Made by a program: the position numbers and the translations under genes. A DNA stretch of 64,000 nt from Campanula takesimana (Eukaryota > Streptophyta > Magnoliopsida > Asterales > Campanulaceae): the NCBI GenBank assembly GCA_026119855.1, contig JAOWBW010000565.1, positions 682,001-746,000 on the forward strand. Direction: 5' to 3'. Under the pieces are notes generated by a model. The model was not told where the DNA came from. It ran no database searches and saw only the letters and a program-made list of their open reading frames with translations. Each line of letters starts with the position of its first letter. Position 1 is the first letter of the stretch. Of the stretch, positions 10,507 to 23,673 are shown one piece after another.

Positions 10507-12796
10507 AATGGTTTTAGACCTTGCAAGGGAATAAGTACTCTGATATTGAATAGATTTCAACACTTGGGTGTTATGATATTGAGCGGTTTAGAAAACTAAG
10601 TTTTCTTGAAAGATGAGGTTAAGATAGAAGTTGGTTGAGTTATGAGTCGTAATATTGGCATAGATCGTTCTTCTTTTGTGGTATATCCAGCATAGATAGG
10701 TGTTAATAGTATTAGTTTCATTGGGGTTAGCTGGTTTGAGAATCGAGGTGTGAGTCTTTGAATACTTGGGCGTACCTATTTCGTAAGGTGGAAATGCATT
10801 GTGCTATATTCGTATGTTTGTTCTCATTAAGTGATTTATGTTGAGGTGTATCCCTGAGTACGAAATTTCGTGATTGCTACTGATGGAGGTAAGGTGATTT
10901 GGTTATGCCGCCTATATAGAGTGTTGACAAGTTAAGTAGTATAGTTTAGTTTTCTATGCGGTCCAAATCTCTTGGTTGTTATGGATTTGCGGTGAGTATT
11001 TCTATACTGATTGTGTGACTTTGCTTAGAGGCATAATGGGTTATAAGTGGGTGCATCTTTAGTGAGAAGTTATATAAATCTTCATGGGAGAAAGGTATAG
11101 TAGAGATTTGAAAGAATGCTTAAAGATGAGTATGAGCGGATATTTCAATTGGGTCGCTAAGTTTGTAAATAATCCCGACCAGTCTCTGAGTGGTTGGGAA
11201 GCTTGATTGAATAGTGTGGATTGAGTTTTAATAGATTCTAATCTAATTGTCGATCTTCGAGTTGGATGATTTTGGGTCTAAATGTGATATTTTCAGAAAG
11301 TTCAATTAGGTCACTATGACTAATTAGTGTTTGTTCTCTTGTATTGGTGAATTAGTAAATTCCTGAAGTGGATCAGTGGTTTAGTCAGAGTTTGATTGAT
11401 AAGTGGCTATAGTTGTCAAATGTCGAAAATGAGGAAATAGCGAAGGAAATTTCTATTATTGGGTTTATTTATTTTGAATTCTTTGTTATATCATTTGGAT
11501 GGATAAATGGCATAGTGTTATCGAAGATTGTTACTTTTAAATCATAATTTGATTTTGGGAGTGAATGACTTAATGTTATATTGATACTCACCAAGTTGTA
11601 AGCCGAGAATTATTACCCATTTGGGATTTTATTTAAAATTTCTTGGGAGAAGCAAGGGTCCGCAAATTTTAGCATGAGTTAGAGGATTTATTGTTTTGTA
11701 ATGGGGTTCTTCAGGTATTAATTGGTATCTGCAAGTGTAGACAAATATGTAAAATGAGATACACATATTTTGGGATTTCTTGACTTTAGTAAGAACCGAT
11801 GAGTGTGAAATCAACTTTCGATTATTAAAATAAAGATTGATGATAATTTTTGTATTGATATTGCCTTAGCAAATTATAGTTTGTTTTGTGGGACCAAGTT
11901 TAGAAATGATGTTAATGGGTTATCAATGTTGAATGGTTATATGTTCTTCGAAAAGATGAATATTGGTTAATGCAAGTGGGTTGAGAAATACAAAGAGTAT
12001 GATTGTAATATGTTTTATCATAAGGAAGATAATTTTAGTAGTGGAAATATTATTGATCGAATAGTTGATAACGATAAGTTCCCTAGGTATATTTGAATTG
12101 TTGGGTTGACAATATTTGGAAGTAGCACATCAATGCTTAGAGGATCTCCCTAAGGGACCTCTAAAGGTATAGGAATAATTGCTGATGAATTTTTTTTTCG
12201 GTATGATTGCCATATATTTGATAACACCTCAATAGTGCCCTGTTATAGCGGATTGAATAACCCAGTCTACCTGCCTAAAATGTGCTTTTAGGTTATAATT
12301 GTTAGTGCTATTCCTTTCCTTATGGGTTCTAGTAATATTATGATTACGCGGGACAATTGTGAAGATAAAATGTGATAGGGACCATTGTGGTACATCTTGA
12401 TCTCAATAGACTTCTCAGAATGTTATGGATAATTATTTGAGTCTTGTTATAATATTAGGGAAGCTTAGAGACCGATATATATATATTAAGAGTATACTAC
12501 GTGTGTGTGGAGTTGATTCCAAATACTATTTGGGTAGTGGAAAAAAAATAAAATAAAAAAATAAAATAAAACTTGTAGATGTTGATGATTTAAGGGTTGG
12601 TTGAGAGCGTAATGCTAATCAGAATCGAATCAGTTATGTTTGAAGATCAGTAATCAAGTGATAGTCGTGGGAATTTGAAATTTCGGATGAAAGAGGAAGT
12701 TGACTTTAGAATGTTAAAATCGAGTATACTTGAGATAAGTATGTGTTTAAAATGTGTTACGATTCTGATAAGTGAATTCGCGGGCGAATTCTTTTT
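10507..12796 (+). other. Non-coding internal region of element D
   Basis: I see no ORF with retrotransposon character on either strand. The sequence is AT-rich and contains short A-rich and TA-rich runs near 12475 and 12540. The last 30 bases before the polypurine tract resemble the tail of a gypsy internal region. Confidence 0.7.
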
Positions 12797-12808
12797 AAGG
12801 AGGGTAGA
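12797..12808 (+). other. Polypurine tract of element D
   Basis: AAGGAGGGTAGA lies just before the TGTCACGACC start of the 3' LTR. Element C has a near-identical AAGGAGGAGTGAA tract on the minus strand at about 16623-16636. Confidence 0.8.
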
Positions 12809-12809
12809 T

Positions 12810-15800
12810 TGTCACGACCCGAAAACCCGCCTCTATTTTTGTAGTAAGAAATTAATGAATTATTTATTTATTTACCTGTTTATTTATTTAAATAATTATG
12901 TGTGTATTTTGTGTCTCATAATATTTTATGCCTAGCATCTAATTTGTTGTTTGTGCTAGTGTAGAATAGTTGGGTCTTAGTTGTTAGTGGGAGTATAAGA
13001 GTAATGTGTTAGTGAGTAAGGGAAGGGGCCTAAGTGTAAATATTCTAAATCATCCTACTTACTCCCTACTCCCTCCCTCACCCCCTCACTCTCCTCTCCT
13101 CCTGCACACACACCCTCAACCTCCCTCCTCTCCATTATTGTGGTTAAAGGGGTAAGAACTCTCTCCTTCTGTCTTCTTTTTAGCCATCTTCCTCTCATTA
13201 TTTCTCATTTCTTAAAACATAAAACTTGTTTAGATCGTCGGTAGGATCGTAGAGGGCTAAGAATATTCGAATTCCGTCAACTTTGAGAAAATCCGGGTAA
13301 GTTGCTTTTCCCCTATTTTTATGCTAAATGTTCATATCATGTTTATATGATGCTAAATGTTGTTATATTTGAAGTTTGGTTGAGTTTAGAATTTATTTGG
13401 GATTTATTAGAGTTTTGGTCAAGAAGATGGTGATTCTCTAAATGTTGGATTTGATCTTGATATTGGTTGTTAAATGTTGTTATATGAGTCTTTTTAGACT
13501 TATAAGTTGTTTTGGGTACATTAGTATACTAGTTAGAAGGTTGGGTTTTGGTGGAAATGTGTTTTGGTATGAAAATGGAAGAACCCAGTTTGTTCTTCCC
13601 GATTTCCGGCAGACCAGAGGGTTGGGCGACCGCCCAAAATATGGTGGGCGACCGCACATCTATCTGAAAGGTTTTGTTCTTGTTTGTTGGCTTTTTGGGC
13701 GACCGCACAATCTAGAGTGGGCGGCCGCACAGAACCTCTGAAAGTTTTCATTTGTTATTTTGTGTGATTGTAGAATGCGTTTTGGTCTAAGTCGTGGGTG
13801 TTCTTCTAGTCGACCTTAGTGAGCATTGTAGTGCACTCTAGTGATAGAATTGGGCCCCGTGTGGTTAGGTTTGTGTTGAAAAATTTAGTTTTATGTTCTT
13901 TAATAATTTTGGGGTTATTTGGGTTTTAGAGGCACATGAATTGAGTTTTCTCGTCTTTAAATGTTAGGATAGAAGTATATATAGGTACTCCGAAGATTTA
14001 GAACGAAATGAGTGAAATTCGGAGCTAAAACAGGGATTTTTCATCTTGTCCGGCCGAACACTTTATAAAAATTGTCCGTTTTACATTCAATCTTCCGGAG
14101 GCCATAACTTCTTCGTCCGGACTCCGTTTTGGACGTGTAAACTATCGTTTTAAAGATCTTCTCGAGTACTACGAGATGATTTGGTTTATTTAGTGGGGTT
14201 TCTGGTTTAGATTGTGTTGAGTGTTCGGTAAGTGTTCTATAACACAAAATGTTATGACCGATCCGTTGTGATCAAGTTTGGGGTATCTGTTGTGTGGGTC
14301 AAGGACCACTCTAGTGTGTGAAAATGGTTCCCTTGTGAACAAATGTGTGGTGGAATGTAACTAAGTATTATTAGTGAATGTTGAGTAATCTTATGATGTG
14401 TTCATGTTGGTTCCAATCGAATTGATTTTAGGATAAGACTTGGTCTAGGTTTTAAGTGATATCCTATAGTACCTAGAGGGTTGTTATGGGACACCAAAGT
14501 GTTGAATTGGTACATTTGGAATCATTTGTTTTAATGATCAACGTTGTCGGGCTCCTTATGAGCAATTCTGTTTATCGTGGTTGAACTCTTTTATGAAAGA
14601 CTTCCCATGGACGTTGCTGTTGACTCTCCTTGAGTAATAGTTGTACATTTATGGTAATTATTGGGTATGGCCCTTGTGAACAAACGCGTTATGGTATTTG
14701 ACTAAGTATTGTTTGAGAATGTTGGGTTGGGTCCGTTTGTGACCATGTTTGCAATGTATGAATGTGGATAACCGTTTGACTCTTTGAGTAGCTTCATGTG
14801 TTGATGTTGTTGTTGATCTCTTCATGAGAAATGGTTTGCATCCTTTGTGATGATTTTGGCTTGGTTCCCTACTTTGGAATCATTGCCCCGTTGTTGTTTC
14901 AAGCGAGTATTTATTACTGTGTGCTTGTATGGAGTCCAGCTGGCATTGTTGTATTTGTTTTGGGCAGTGATGTATATTATAATGGCACGAGCCAAGTCCA
15001 GTATAATGTACTTCACTGGTAACCCAGTTTCCCCATGTTCAGTGGCCTTGAGTGGGATGCCCCTTCCCGTGATCGTGGTTGGGATGAGCTAGCTCCTATG
15101 GTGAGTATTCTAGCTATTGGCTTGGGGGTATGACTTTGTGTTATTTCTCCCATTACTGGTTGTTGTTGTTACTTGGTTCCGGAACCGGCTTCAGCTCGTT
15201 CATGCTGCTCAACGGACTCTTCTCAAAGGATGGTGTTCCGTTTCTAGAACCTTGGCTCCGTATCCACCTATGAGTGTTTATTTCAGCTTTATGTGTTGCA
15301 TGATGAGCTGGTCGTTATTTCCAACCGGTATGGGACGGTTAGCGATAGGGAGCCTCTCATTTGTTGTTATGAGATTGTATGCTATGATTGATTATTGGAT
15401 ATTACTGTTCATGATAGCATGACATCTAGTTGCATTTAGTAGCTTACTGAGATTTTTCTCACCCCGTTTCTTGTTTCAATTTGTTTTTCCTTAACCCCCC
15501 CCCCAGGAAAGCAAGTGGTATCGTTTGAGGTCCGTTGTATCGGGAGTCTTCTGAGCAGGTTGATCGCCTTTGGGGTAGTTACTCTTCAGGGCCTCTTTGT
15601 ATATAGTTGAAAGGTCGTGGTCGTCCAGGGTTATGTATTTACTGTGGTCCTTTGGGAATTTATATTATTAACAGTTGTTCTTGCTTCCGCGTTTGTTTCT
15701 AGTCTCCGAGTTAAAATCTCGTTGAGGTATTGTTTGTTGGTATTGGTTTATAGCAGAATTCACGCGCCCGGTTTGGTATTTAGCATTTTGGAGATGTTAA

Positions 15801-15849
15801 TTATGTAAATTTTATATTTATGGATTTTTAGAATTTCCGGGGCGTGACA
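12810..15849 (+). repeat. 3' LTR of element D (3040 bp)
   Basis: It is a near-identical partner of 7444-10492, carries the dyad block from 13624, and is followed by the ACCTT duplication at 15850-15854. Confidence 0.9.
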
Positions 15850-16622
15850 ACCTTCACTAAAGTTATCAAAATCAAAGCTTCCCAATACATTTCTAAAGCT
15901 CCTAAACAACATCCAACCTAAAGGGAACCTAAATAACACCCTTTAATCAACCAAACCAACACCAAATCCCCACATTCAAGATTTCACCATTTTTACTCAA
16001 AAACTCAAATAAATTCAAAATAAATTCTAAACTCAACAAAACTTCAAATATAACACATCAAACATCATATAAACATGAGATGAACATTTTAGCATCAAAA
16101 TGGGGAAAAGTAACTTACTCGGATTTTCTCAAAGGTGACGGAACTCGAAATTTCTTGGCTTCCTACGATCCTATCGACGATCTAAACACATTTCATGTTT
16201 TAAGAAATGAGAAATAACAAGAGGAAGATGATGGAAATGTAGAGAGAAGGTAGAGAGAAACTTACCCTTTCCATGGATAGAGAGAGAGAAAATGCTGGGA
16301 GAGATGAGAGGGAGAGTGAGGGTGAAATGAGGGAGGAGAGGGGAAAAGAGGGAGTAAGTAGGAGGATTAGAGAATTTACACATTGACCCCTTCCCCTACA
16401 TACTAACACAATAATCTTACACTCCCCACTAACAACTAAGACCCAACACTCCACACTAGCACAAATAACCAATTAAGTGCTAGGCATCAATTATATAACA
16501 CATAAAATGCACACATAAATATTTAAATAAATAATAATTTAAATAATTAAATAAGCAAATAAATAAATAAATAATAATTATTTATTACAAATAAAATAGA
16601 GCCTAGTTTTCGGGTCGTGACA

Positions 16623-18379
16623 TTCACTCCTCCTTAAAGAAAATTCGACCCGAATTTTAACGAGACTTACCCGAAAGACCAAATAGCTACGGATACGATA
16701 GTTCCGCCATTCCTTGTATTCCTCAATTATCCAATCTAATCCACTAAAAGGTATCCTTAAATAATGCTTACGATAACACCACCTCTCGAACCGAATCATT
16801 CCATCATTATCTTCATTACTAATCGAAATCCGTACTCAATCATCGAAGGATCCAAATTAATTCCACACATAATTCTCGAGGTACCTCAAGCTCGCCTTAT
16901 TCATAACCTTAACTATTTGTAAATTGCATACTTAGTATTATTCCCCAGAAATTCAAAACTTTACCATCTCGAGCTAAATTAGCTTTTAAAATATAAAAAG
17001 GCTAAAGAAATTTCTATTTCCATAATATTCATCAAAGGCTATATCTCTAAGGATTCCCATTATAGTGCTCTCGCTCTAGGTAGCACTTTAAACTAAAGGT
17101 GTAATGTAAACCCAAAATTTTAATACAAAATGTTCACTTAAATTTACGCCATAATGTCATCGTCATAACACTCCAATCCTTGAAAGCCTAAAATAATTAC
17201 GAATACTCAGTAGTCCGAAAATGATCTAAATTTTATCTTCACGGTATTTCCTCTAACTCCCTTTTTAGTTATTAATCTGTGCCATATATCCAAGGAAGTC
17301 ACCAAATCTCAAATCCTCAATAGCTAAGCCACGTTGATCTTTCACGCATACATTTATTAACCTAATGATACTTAGGCTCAATAGTACTACCATCGTAATA
17401 ACCCAATTAGCTAGTAACGTTCCAACTGACCCAAGACCAATTCATGATATTCCTTAATTATGCCCAAGTATTGATAATCAACTTCCTTCCCATACCCTTG
17501 ATCCATTTCGGGAAACGCCACTAAGAAGGGATTTAGAACCATAGAACCACTATCTAACCAAAATTTCAAAATGCCTTTAACAAAAATCGAAAAATTATTA
17601 CTCTCCCAAAATGTACTTAGTCCTTTCTAACTTAACACGCTTACCACCATTAATGATCATAACTCCTACAACAAACTCATCATCCATAACAAATCGTACA
17701 CCTCTCCATACTAATCCATTCCGATGCATTCACGGAGATGTACTAAAAGTGACTAAAATTTTCCTCAAAAGATCCTCATTGAATCCTCAACTCCTATAAC
17801 CCAACCGATACAATATGGATATTGATCTAAATATTAGCATTACAACCTTGTACCACACCAACCCAATTTAACCCAAGCTTCTCTTCAAACACTAGGTACT
17901 ATTTAGAAGAAAGTAGAAACCTTACAATGATAATTACACCCAACAATTTGACCGAAGCTAAATACTCGGATTTCAATAATAAAAAAAAATTATTAGGTAT
18001 AACTCTACGCAAAGGAACGGTCTCAAATAATTTTAAGAAATCAGGAATGGAGAATATAACCATCTTCCTACAACAATCAACTAAAGCAAGAGTAACATCA
18101 AAATCTTGTAATAGCAACATGGCTAATTTAGCAGGTAAGACATAACCATACTTAAGCACATCATAAGCACATAAGACTTCATCAGATACCCTAAAATCCT
18201 CCATAGGAGTAGACACCTACAACACATAAGTCAAAGACTCAGAAGAAATAAATGCAACTAATGCATAGAAACACATAAATGCGATGATCCTAAAATGCAC
18301 GCGCTCGCTCTCACGACGCAAAATAATACCTCCTGAAATTTATCCGTTACCTGGTGAGTGCTGATTGGTCGCAAATACC
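16623..18379 (-). other. Internal region of element C downstream of gag, no pol
   Basis: In element orientation, about 1.75 kb separates gag from the polypurine tract, where a full gypsy element would carry several kilobases of pol. A 105-residue ORF at 17899-18216 has no motif I recognise. The rest is AT-rich and full of stops. Confidence 0.65.
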
Positions 18380-19397
18380 CTACCCTGAACTTTTAGGGTT
18401 TCCCGAAGCATCCCTCTTCTGACCCTGTGGTATTCCAGTTCCTGACCCCGATGACTGAACCCTAAACCTCGGACAATCTTTGACGAAGTGTCCCAACTGA
18501 CCACACTTCACACATTTTCCTTGCTTCTTCCAACACTTGTCTTCTGAGTGTCCTTTCCTCTGACAGTAGCTGCAGACTTTCCCATTTCGTGTCCCCTTGA
18601 AGTTGCCTTCTGAATCGAGTTTGCACTCCAGAATTACCTCTGTTATCTGAATGTTGCTGTTGTGACTCACTCTGCCCTCCTTGCTTACCCGGGTTAACCC
18701 TCTCAGTCTTCCTTTTGTGTTCCCCAATATCCTGCTCAATCAAGTAGGCTCGATCTACCGCATCCTGATAAGTCTGAATCCGCTGTGCTATAAACTGAGT
18801 CCGGATGGATGTCTTCAAACCCCTGATTAATCTCATCGCTTTCTGTTCCTTGGTCCGCACAAGGTATTCACAACACCTGACTAATTCTGCGAACTTAGCT
18901 GAGTACTGTGCTACTGACATCATGCCTTGCTCCAAGCTGAGGAACTCGATCTCTTTCCGGTTTTGATTCACTAGAGAGATAAAATGATCCTTGAATTTCC
19001 TCACGAACCACTCCCAAGGATATGGTACAAGATTCGCATCCCAACTGGTCTTCAGTGCCTTCCACCAATGTTCCGCAGCCCCCACGAGCTTATAAGCTGA
19101 AAACAGAACCATATCCTCATCAGTGCAACCAAAGATCTCGTAGATTTTCTCCATTGATTCTATCCATAGCTCGGCCTTCTTCACATCAGGCTCACCGTCG
19201 TACTCACTTGGTTTCAACTTCAAGAACTGCTCCAACCCATATCGCGGAGGTGCTACATGTTCCTCTCTCGGCCCTTGGTCATGAATTGCTTTCACGGCCG
19301 CTTCAAACCTGTCCTGAAACATTACACGGTTTTCTTCCCGTAGACCATTCTGATTCTGAGTCCCACTGATGCCTTCACCAGCTCTTCTTCTAGCCAT
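18380..19397 (-). pseudogene. gag: Ty3/gypsy gag with two zinc knuckles, frameshifted
   Basis: This encodes the capsid and nucleocapsid polyprotein of element C. The start at 19397 (MARRRAGEG) is preferred over the ORF start ten codons upstream because it begins the conserved part. The capsid region contains EYDGEPDVKKAELWIESMEK, AEHWWKAL and a FKDHF helix typical of gypsy retrotransposon gag. A frameshift near 18640-18740 moves the reading into the frame carrying two CCHC zinc knuckles, CSYCQRKGHSEDKC and CVKCGQLGHFVKDC. The protein ends at NPKSSG. Unfused length is about 340-350 residues, normal for gypsy gag without pol. The frameshift probably disables this copy. Confidence 0.85.
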
Positions 19398-19503
19398 CAC
19401 AAACAAATACCTGCATAAAATGCTCATCGTTACTCACTCCAAACCCATCTACCCTCCTAGGTCATTCTAGTCCACCTATACTTATACATAGAGCTAAACC
19501 ATA

Positions 19504-19515
19504 GCTCTGATACCA
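19504..19515 (-). other. Primer binding site of element C (initiator Met tRNA)
   Basis: On the minus strand TGGTATCAGAGC lies two bases after the LTR terminus. It fixes the minus-strand orientation of the element. Confidence 0.9.
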
Positions 19516-19517
19516 AC

Positions 19518-22293
19518 TGTCGCGACCCCGACCCCGCGGGCCCGGAACTCGCGAGCTGGACGTCGACTTACAACAATACACCAAAATAATGAAGATAAAA
19601 ATTCCATTTTTATACCCAAAATGTTTAAAACAAAGTTTTAGAAATCCAAGTTTAACAACGACAACAAACTACTAGAATGAGCTTCGCAAGCTCACCCCAA
19701 AAATACAAAAGATTACAAATCTTAATGACGTCATTGTTGGTAAAACTATCCCCAAAAGGTTATACATTTAAATAATGCAAACCGATCAAACAACCTGCCC
19801 AAAATCTCAATCCTCTCGACGTCCTCCTCGATCCGCGAATCCTAATCCTTTTCCTCCTGAGGGGGGGGGTTAAGGAAAACAATTTGAAACAAGAAACGGG
19901 GTGAGAATAAATCTCAGTAAGTTACTAATGCAACTACATGACATGCTATGATGCAAGAAGCAATAAGCAATAATAAATATCACATAGCACATAGCATTTA
20001 TCACATAACAGATAGCAGCGGAAATAAACACATAACAAAGGATATAGCCAAGGTTTTCCAAACTGGTACATCCAAATAAAAGATCGCTGCGCAGCTTCAA
20101 TAATCAACAAATCATCATCTTCATAATAGCATGAAAGCCGAAGAGAAAACCCCGGTACCGGAACCAATAACCAAATGAAGTGTCACAAGGGACGGGAGAC
20201 ATGCCACAAAGTCATGCTCCAAGTAAAGCTAAAATGCACACAAAGGAGCTATCTCTTCTCACATCCAAGGCCAATCTGGAGGAGGGTAATAATGGGGCAA
20301 AACAATGGTCAACATCACAATGGACTTGGCCATGCCATCATAATGTTTCGCATCGCCCAAACACACACAAAATACCAGCTGGGCTTTCAAATAAATGCTA
20401 AGTAATAAATACTAGCTTAATTAAACAACTTAGGGTTCCAAAGTAGGGAACCACACCAATTAATCACCATAAAGATGCAAACGATTTCTCATGAAGAGTT
20501 CAACAACAACGAACACAAGAAGTTTCTCATACAAGCACAACAACGATAAACGGAATTTCTCATAAAGAGCACAACAACATTTATCATTAAACAAGATGGT
20601 TCCAAGACAAGGACCCATACCAAACACATCCTAAAGATGATACCCACGAGTTAATCATAAAGAGCACAACCCAAACGGTCGCTCACCAATGGCACAATGA
20701 CTATTACCAAAATGTCCATAAACATTTACTCAATAGATATACTAGGACTATGGACTCAACCATCTCATCACACCTGGAATTCCAAATAAGAAATCCGAAT
20801 GAATGCATCTTAAGGTTAATCAAACCGTAAGTACCCAAACAAATCCAAAAGGTTACCCTTATTAGAACATGATCACGACTGGACTAAACCTTGCACTTTA
20901 GTGTTCCAAAACAACCCTCTAGGTACTATAGGATATCACCTAAAACCTAGACCAAGTCTCATTAACAAAATCAATTCGATCAGTAAAATAACTTTCAATT
21001 AAAGGGTCTCAAAGTATGAAGTCCTCACTTATATCCCAAAATGATCATAACAACTCAATAAAGTCACCCAATTGGATTTACAAAACTTGTTCACAATGGA
21101 TCGATACAACTCCTCTTAACCTCAAACACCCAATAAAATCCCGAAGTATAAAACTTATAACTTAACTGAACAACCTATACCATCCTGTAGTACTCAGATA
21201 GAGCTTCGAAACGATAGTTTACACGCCTAAAACGGAGTCCGGACGAAGAAGTTATGGGGGAAACAGTTTTAGAAGAAAAGGGAAGAATATATCAGAGTCC
21301 CAGCTTGGCACGACCGTGCCTAAGAAAGTGGCACGACCGTGCCAATCATGACGGAAGGAAAGGAAATTTTGGCGCGACCGTGCCTAAGAAAGTGGCACGA
21401 CCGTGCCAAACATTACGGGAGGAAAGGGAATGTTGCACGACCGTGCCAAAAAAAGGAGCACGACCGTGCCAGAAGAACAATGTCCAGATTCTTCCTGGGT
21501 TTACCAATTTCGAACCAAAACACAACCTTCACTAAAGTTATCAAAATCAAAGCTTCCCAATACATTTCTAAAGCTCCTAAACAACATCCAACCTAAAGGG
21601 AACCTAAATAACACCCTTTAATCAACCAAACCAACACCAAATCCCCACATTCAAGATTTCACCATTTTTACTCAAAAACTCAAATAAATTCAAAATAAAT
21701 TCTAAACTCAACCAAACTTCAAATATAACACATCAAACATCATATAAACATGAGATGAACATTTTAGCATCAAAATGGGGAAAAGTAACTTACTCGGATT
21801 TTCTCAAAGGTGGCGGAACTCGAAATTTCTTGGCTTCCTACGATCCTATCGACGATCTAAACACATTTCATGTTTTAAGAAATGAGAAATAACAAGAGGA
21901 AGATGATGGAAATGTAGAGAGAAGGTAGAGAGAAACTTACCCTTTCCATGTATAGAGAGAGAGAAAATGCTGGGAGAGATGAGAGGGAGAGTGAGGGTGA
22001 AATGAGGGAGGAGAGGGGAAAAGAGGGAGTAAGTAGGAGGATTAGAGAATTTACACATTGACCCCTTCCCCTACATACTAACACAATAATCTTACACTCC
22101 CCACTAACAACTAAGACCCAACACTCCACACTAGCACAAATAACCAATTAAGTGATAGGCATAAATTATATAACACATAAAATGCACACATAAATATTTA
22201 AATAAATAATAATTTAAATAATTAAATAAGCAAATAAATAAATAATAATTATTTATTACTAATAAAATAGAGCGTAGTTTTCGGGTCGTGACA
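19518..22293 (-). repeat. 5' LTR of element C (2776 bp, intact)
   Basis: It is the uninterrupted partner of the split LTR. On the plus strand it begins TGTCGCGACC and ends GGGTCGTGACA. It carries the six-dyad array at 21307-21470. It is followed by the TATTG duplication. Confidence 0.9.
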
Positions 22294-22298
22294 TATTG

Positions 22299-23668
22299 GG
22301 TGCAAATTGATCTTTAAGACCAAAAAGGATTCACAAAGTAATGAATAAAGATATAAGGCTCGTCTTGTTGCTAAGGGAATTACTAAAAAATAAGGCATTG
22401 ATTATAAAAGAAACATTTTCTCTGGTATCTTCTAAAATTGCTTTTAGGATCATTATGGCACTAGTAGCACCTTTTGATCTTGAGTTTCATTAAATGGATG
22501 TAAAGACAGTTTTCCTTAATGGAGACATTAATGGTGACTACTTTGGATCAAACTAATCAATTAGTTTGTAAACTTAAGAAATCCATTTATGGGCTCAAGC
22601 AAGCTTCTCGTCAATGGTACCTAAAATTTAATCAAGTTATTCTTTCATTTGGTTTTGAAACGAATCTTGGTGAAGATTGTGTATACCATAAGTTCAGTGG
22701 GAGTAAATTTATATTTTGGTCTTATATGTGGATGATATTTTGCTTGCTAGTAATGATATGCACATTCTTAAGGAAACTAAGAAATTTCTTTCCCAAAATG
22801 TAAGGTCTTGGTGAGGCATCTTTTGTATTAGGAATTCAAATTCACCGTGATCGCTCACGAGGTATCTTAGGATTATCACAAAATGCCCATATGGAAAAAG
22901 TATTACAAAAGTTTAGCATGCAAAATTGTAAACCACTTGACACCCCTAATTTTAAAGGAGACAAGTTTAGTCTCAAACAGTGTCCTAAAAATAATTTTGA
23001 ATCCAAATGTATGGAAAAATCTCTTATGCATCAGCAGTAGGAAGCTTAATGTATGCGTAAGTCTTGCATTTATTGTTGGGATGCTTGGTCAATACCAAAG
23101 CAATCCGGAAGAGAACATTAGGTAGCAGCCAAAAGAATGATGAGATATTTACAAAAAAACTAAAGAACTACTTGCCTATATAATTGAAATCGGATCATAT
23201 TGAGATCAATTAGGTATTCCGATATTAGTTAAATTATATGGCTGCATAAGTTTATTAAGGGACTGCAAATTGTCAACAAGTGTCGAAAGACCACTTAAGG
23301 TTTATTGTGACTATCAGGCAGCAGTCTTATAGCAATAGTTTATCAAAGTCTAAGTATATAGATATTAAGTTTCTTGTTGTGAAGGAAAATGAACAAATAG
23401 AAATGCAACTTGAAGGATCAAACTCCATATTAGCGGATCCATTTATGAAAGCGTTATCATCTTCAGTGTTTCACATGGGTGTAACAATCTTGATAACATT
23501 TAATATAGTGGGAGTTTGAGTTGTGCTTTCAATAGTTGTTCTATTATTTTAAAGTTTTGATCTCGTTTGGTTAAGTTGGACTTGTTGGAAGAATATGTTG
23601 ATATTCATTATGATTCCATGCTACACATCTTCATTTTTTATCTATGTCATTTAGTTTGATTTGTATAC
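22299..23668 (+). pseudogene. Copia-1 reverse transcriptase and RNase H, decayed
   Basis: This continues the coding sequence interrupted at 5428. Recognisable stretches are YKARLVAKG, DVKTVFLNGDI, CKLKKSIYGLKQASRQWYLK, the region normally holding the YVDD motif (here garbled near 22725), a FVLGIQIHRDRSRG-like stretch near 22820, and an RNase H tail with ADPFMKAL near 23430. Many stops and indels separate them. The polyprotein cannot be made. Degradation matches the portion at 3746-5428, supporting one ancient element. Confidence 0.85.
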
Positions 23669-23673
23669 GTAAT
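23669..23673. repeat. Target site duplication GTAAT, left
   Basis: GTAAT directly precedes the solo LTR and recurs at 24675-24679. Confidence 0.9.

Larger units (their letters stand above)
7444..15849 (+). mobile_element. Element D: large LTR retrotransposon derivative without coding capacity
   Basis: This is an 8,406-bp element with two LTRs of about 3.04 kb and a 2.3-kb internal region lacking gag or pol ORFs. Its primer site, polypurine tract and ACCTT duplications are clear, so it moved as a retrotransposon using proteins supplied in trans. It matches the class called LARD. Its LTR is related to those of C and E, so C, D and E belong to one clade. By eye the two LTRs differ at roughly 1 percent of positions. 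Confidence 0.9.
5434..16622 (-). repeat. 3' LTR of element C, split by element D
   Basis: The LTR consists of 5434-7443 and 15855-16622, with element D and one copy of its target duplication in between. Joined length is about 2778 bp, against 2776 bp for the intact partner at 19518-22293. A poly-G run near 5777 differs slightly in length from the one near 19861. Confidence 0.9.
5434..22293 (-). mobile_element. Element C: gag-only non-autonomous Ty3/gypsy (TR-GAG type)
   Basis: This is a 16,860-bp insertion flanked by TATTG duplications; about 8.45 kb is its own sequence and the rest is nested element D. Read on the minus strand, the order is LTR (22293-19518), initiator-Met primer site, gag, about 1.75 kb without recognisable coding, polypurine tract, second LTR. 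The LTRs are about 2.78 kb, begin TGTCACGACC and end GGTCGCGACA. Pol is absent, so mobility would depend on another element. Both LTRs are very similar by eye, which suggests fairly recent insertion. Confidence 0.85.
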
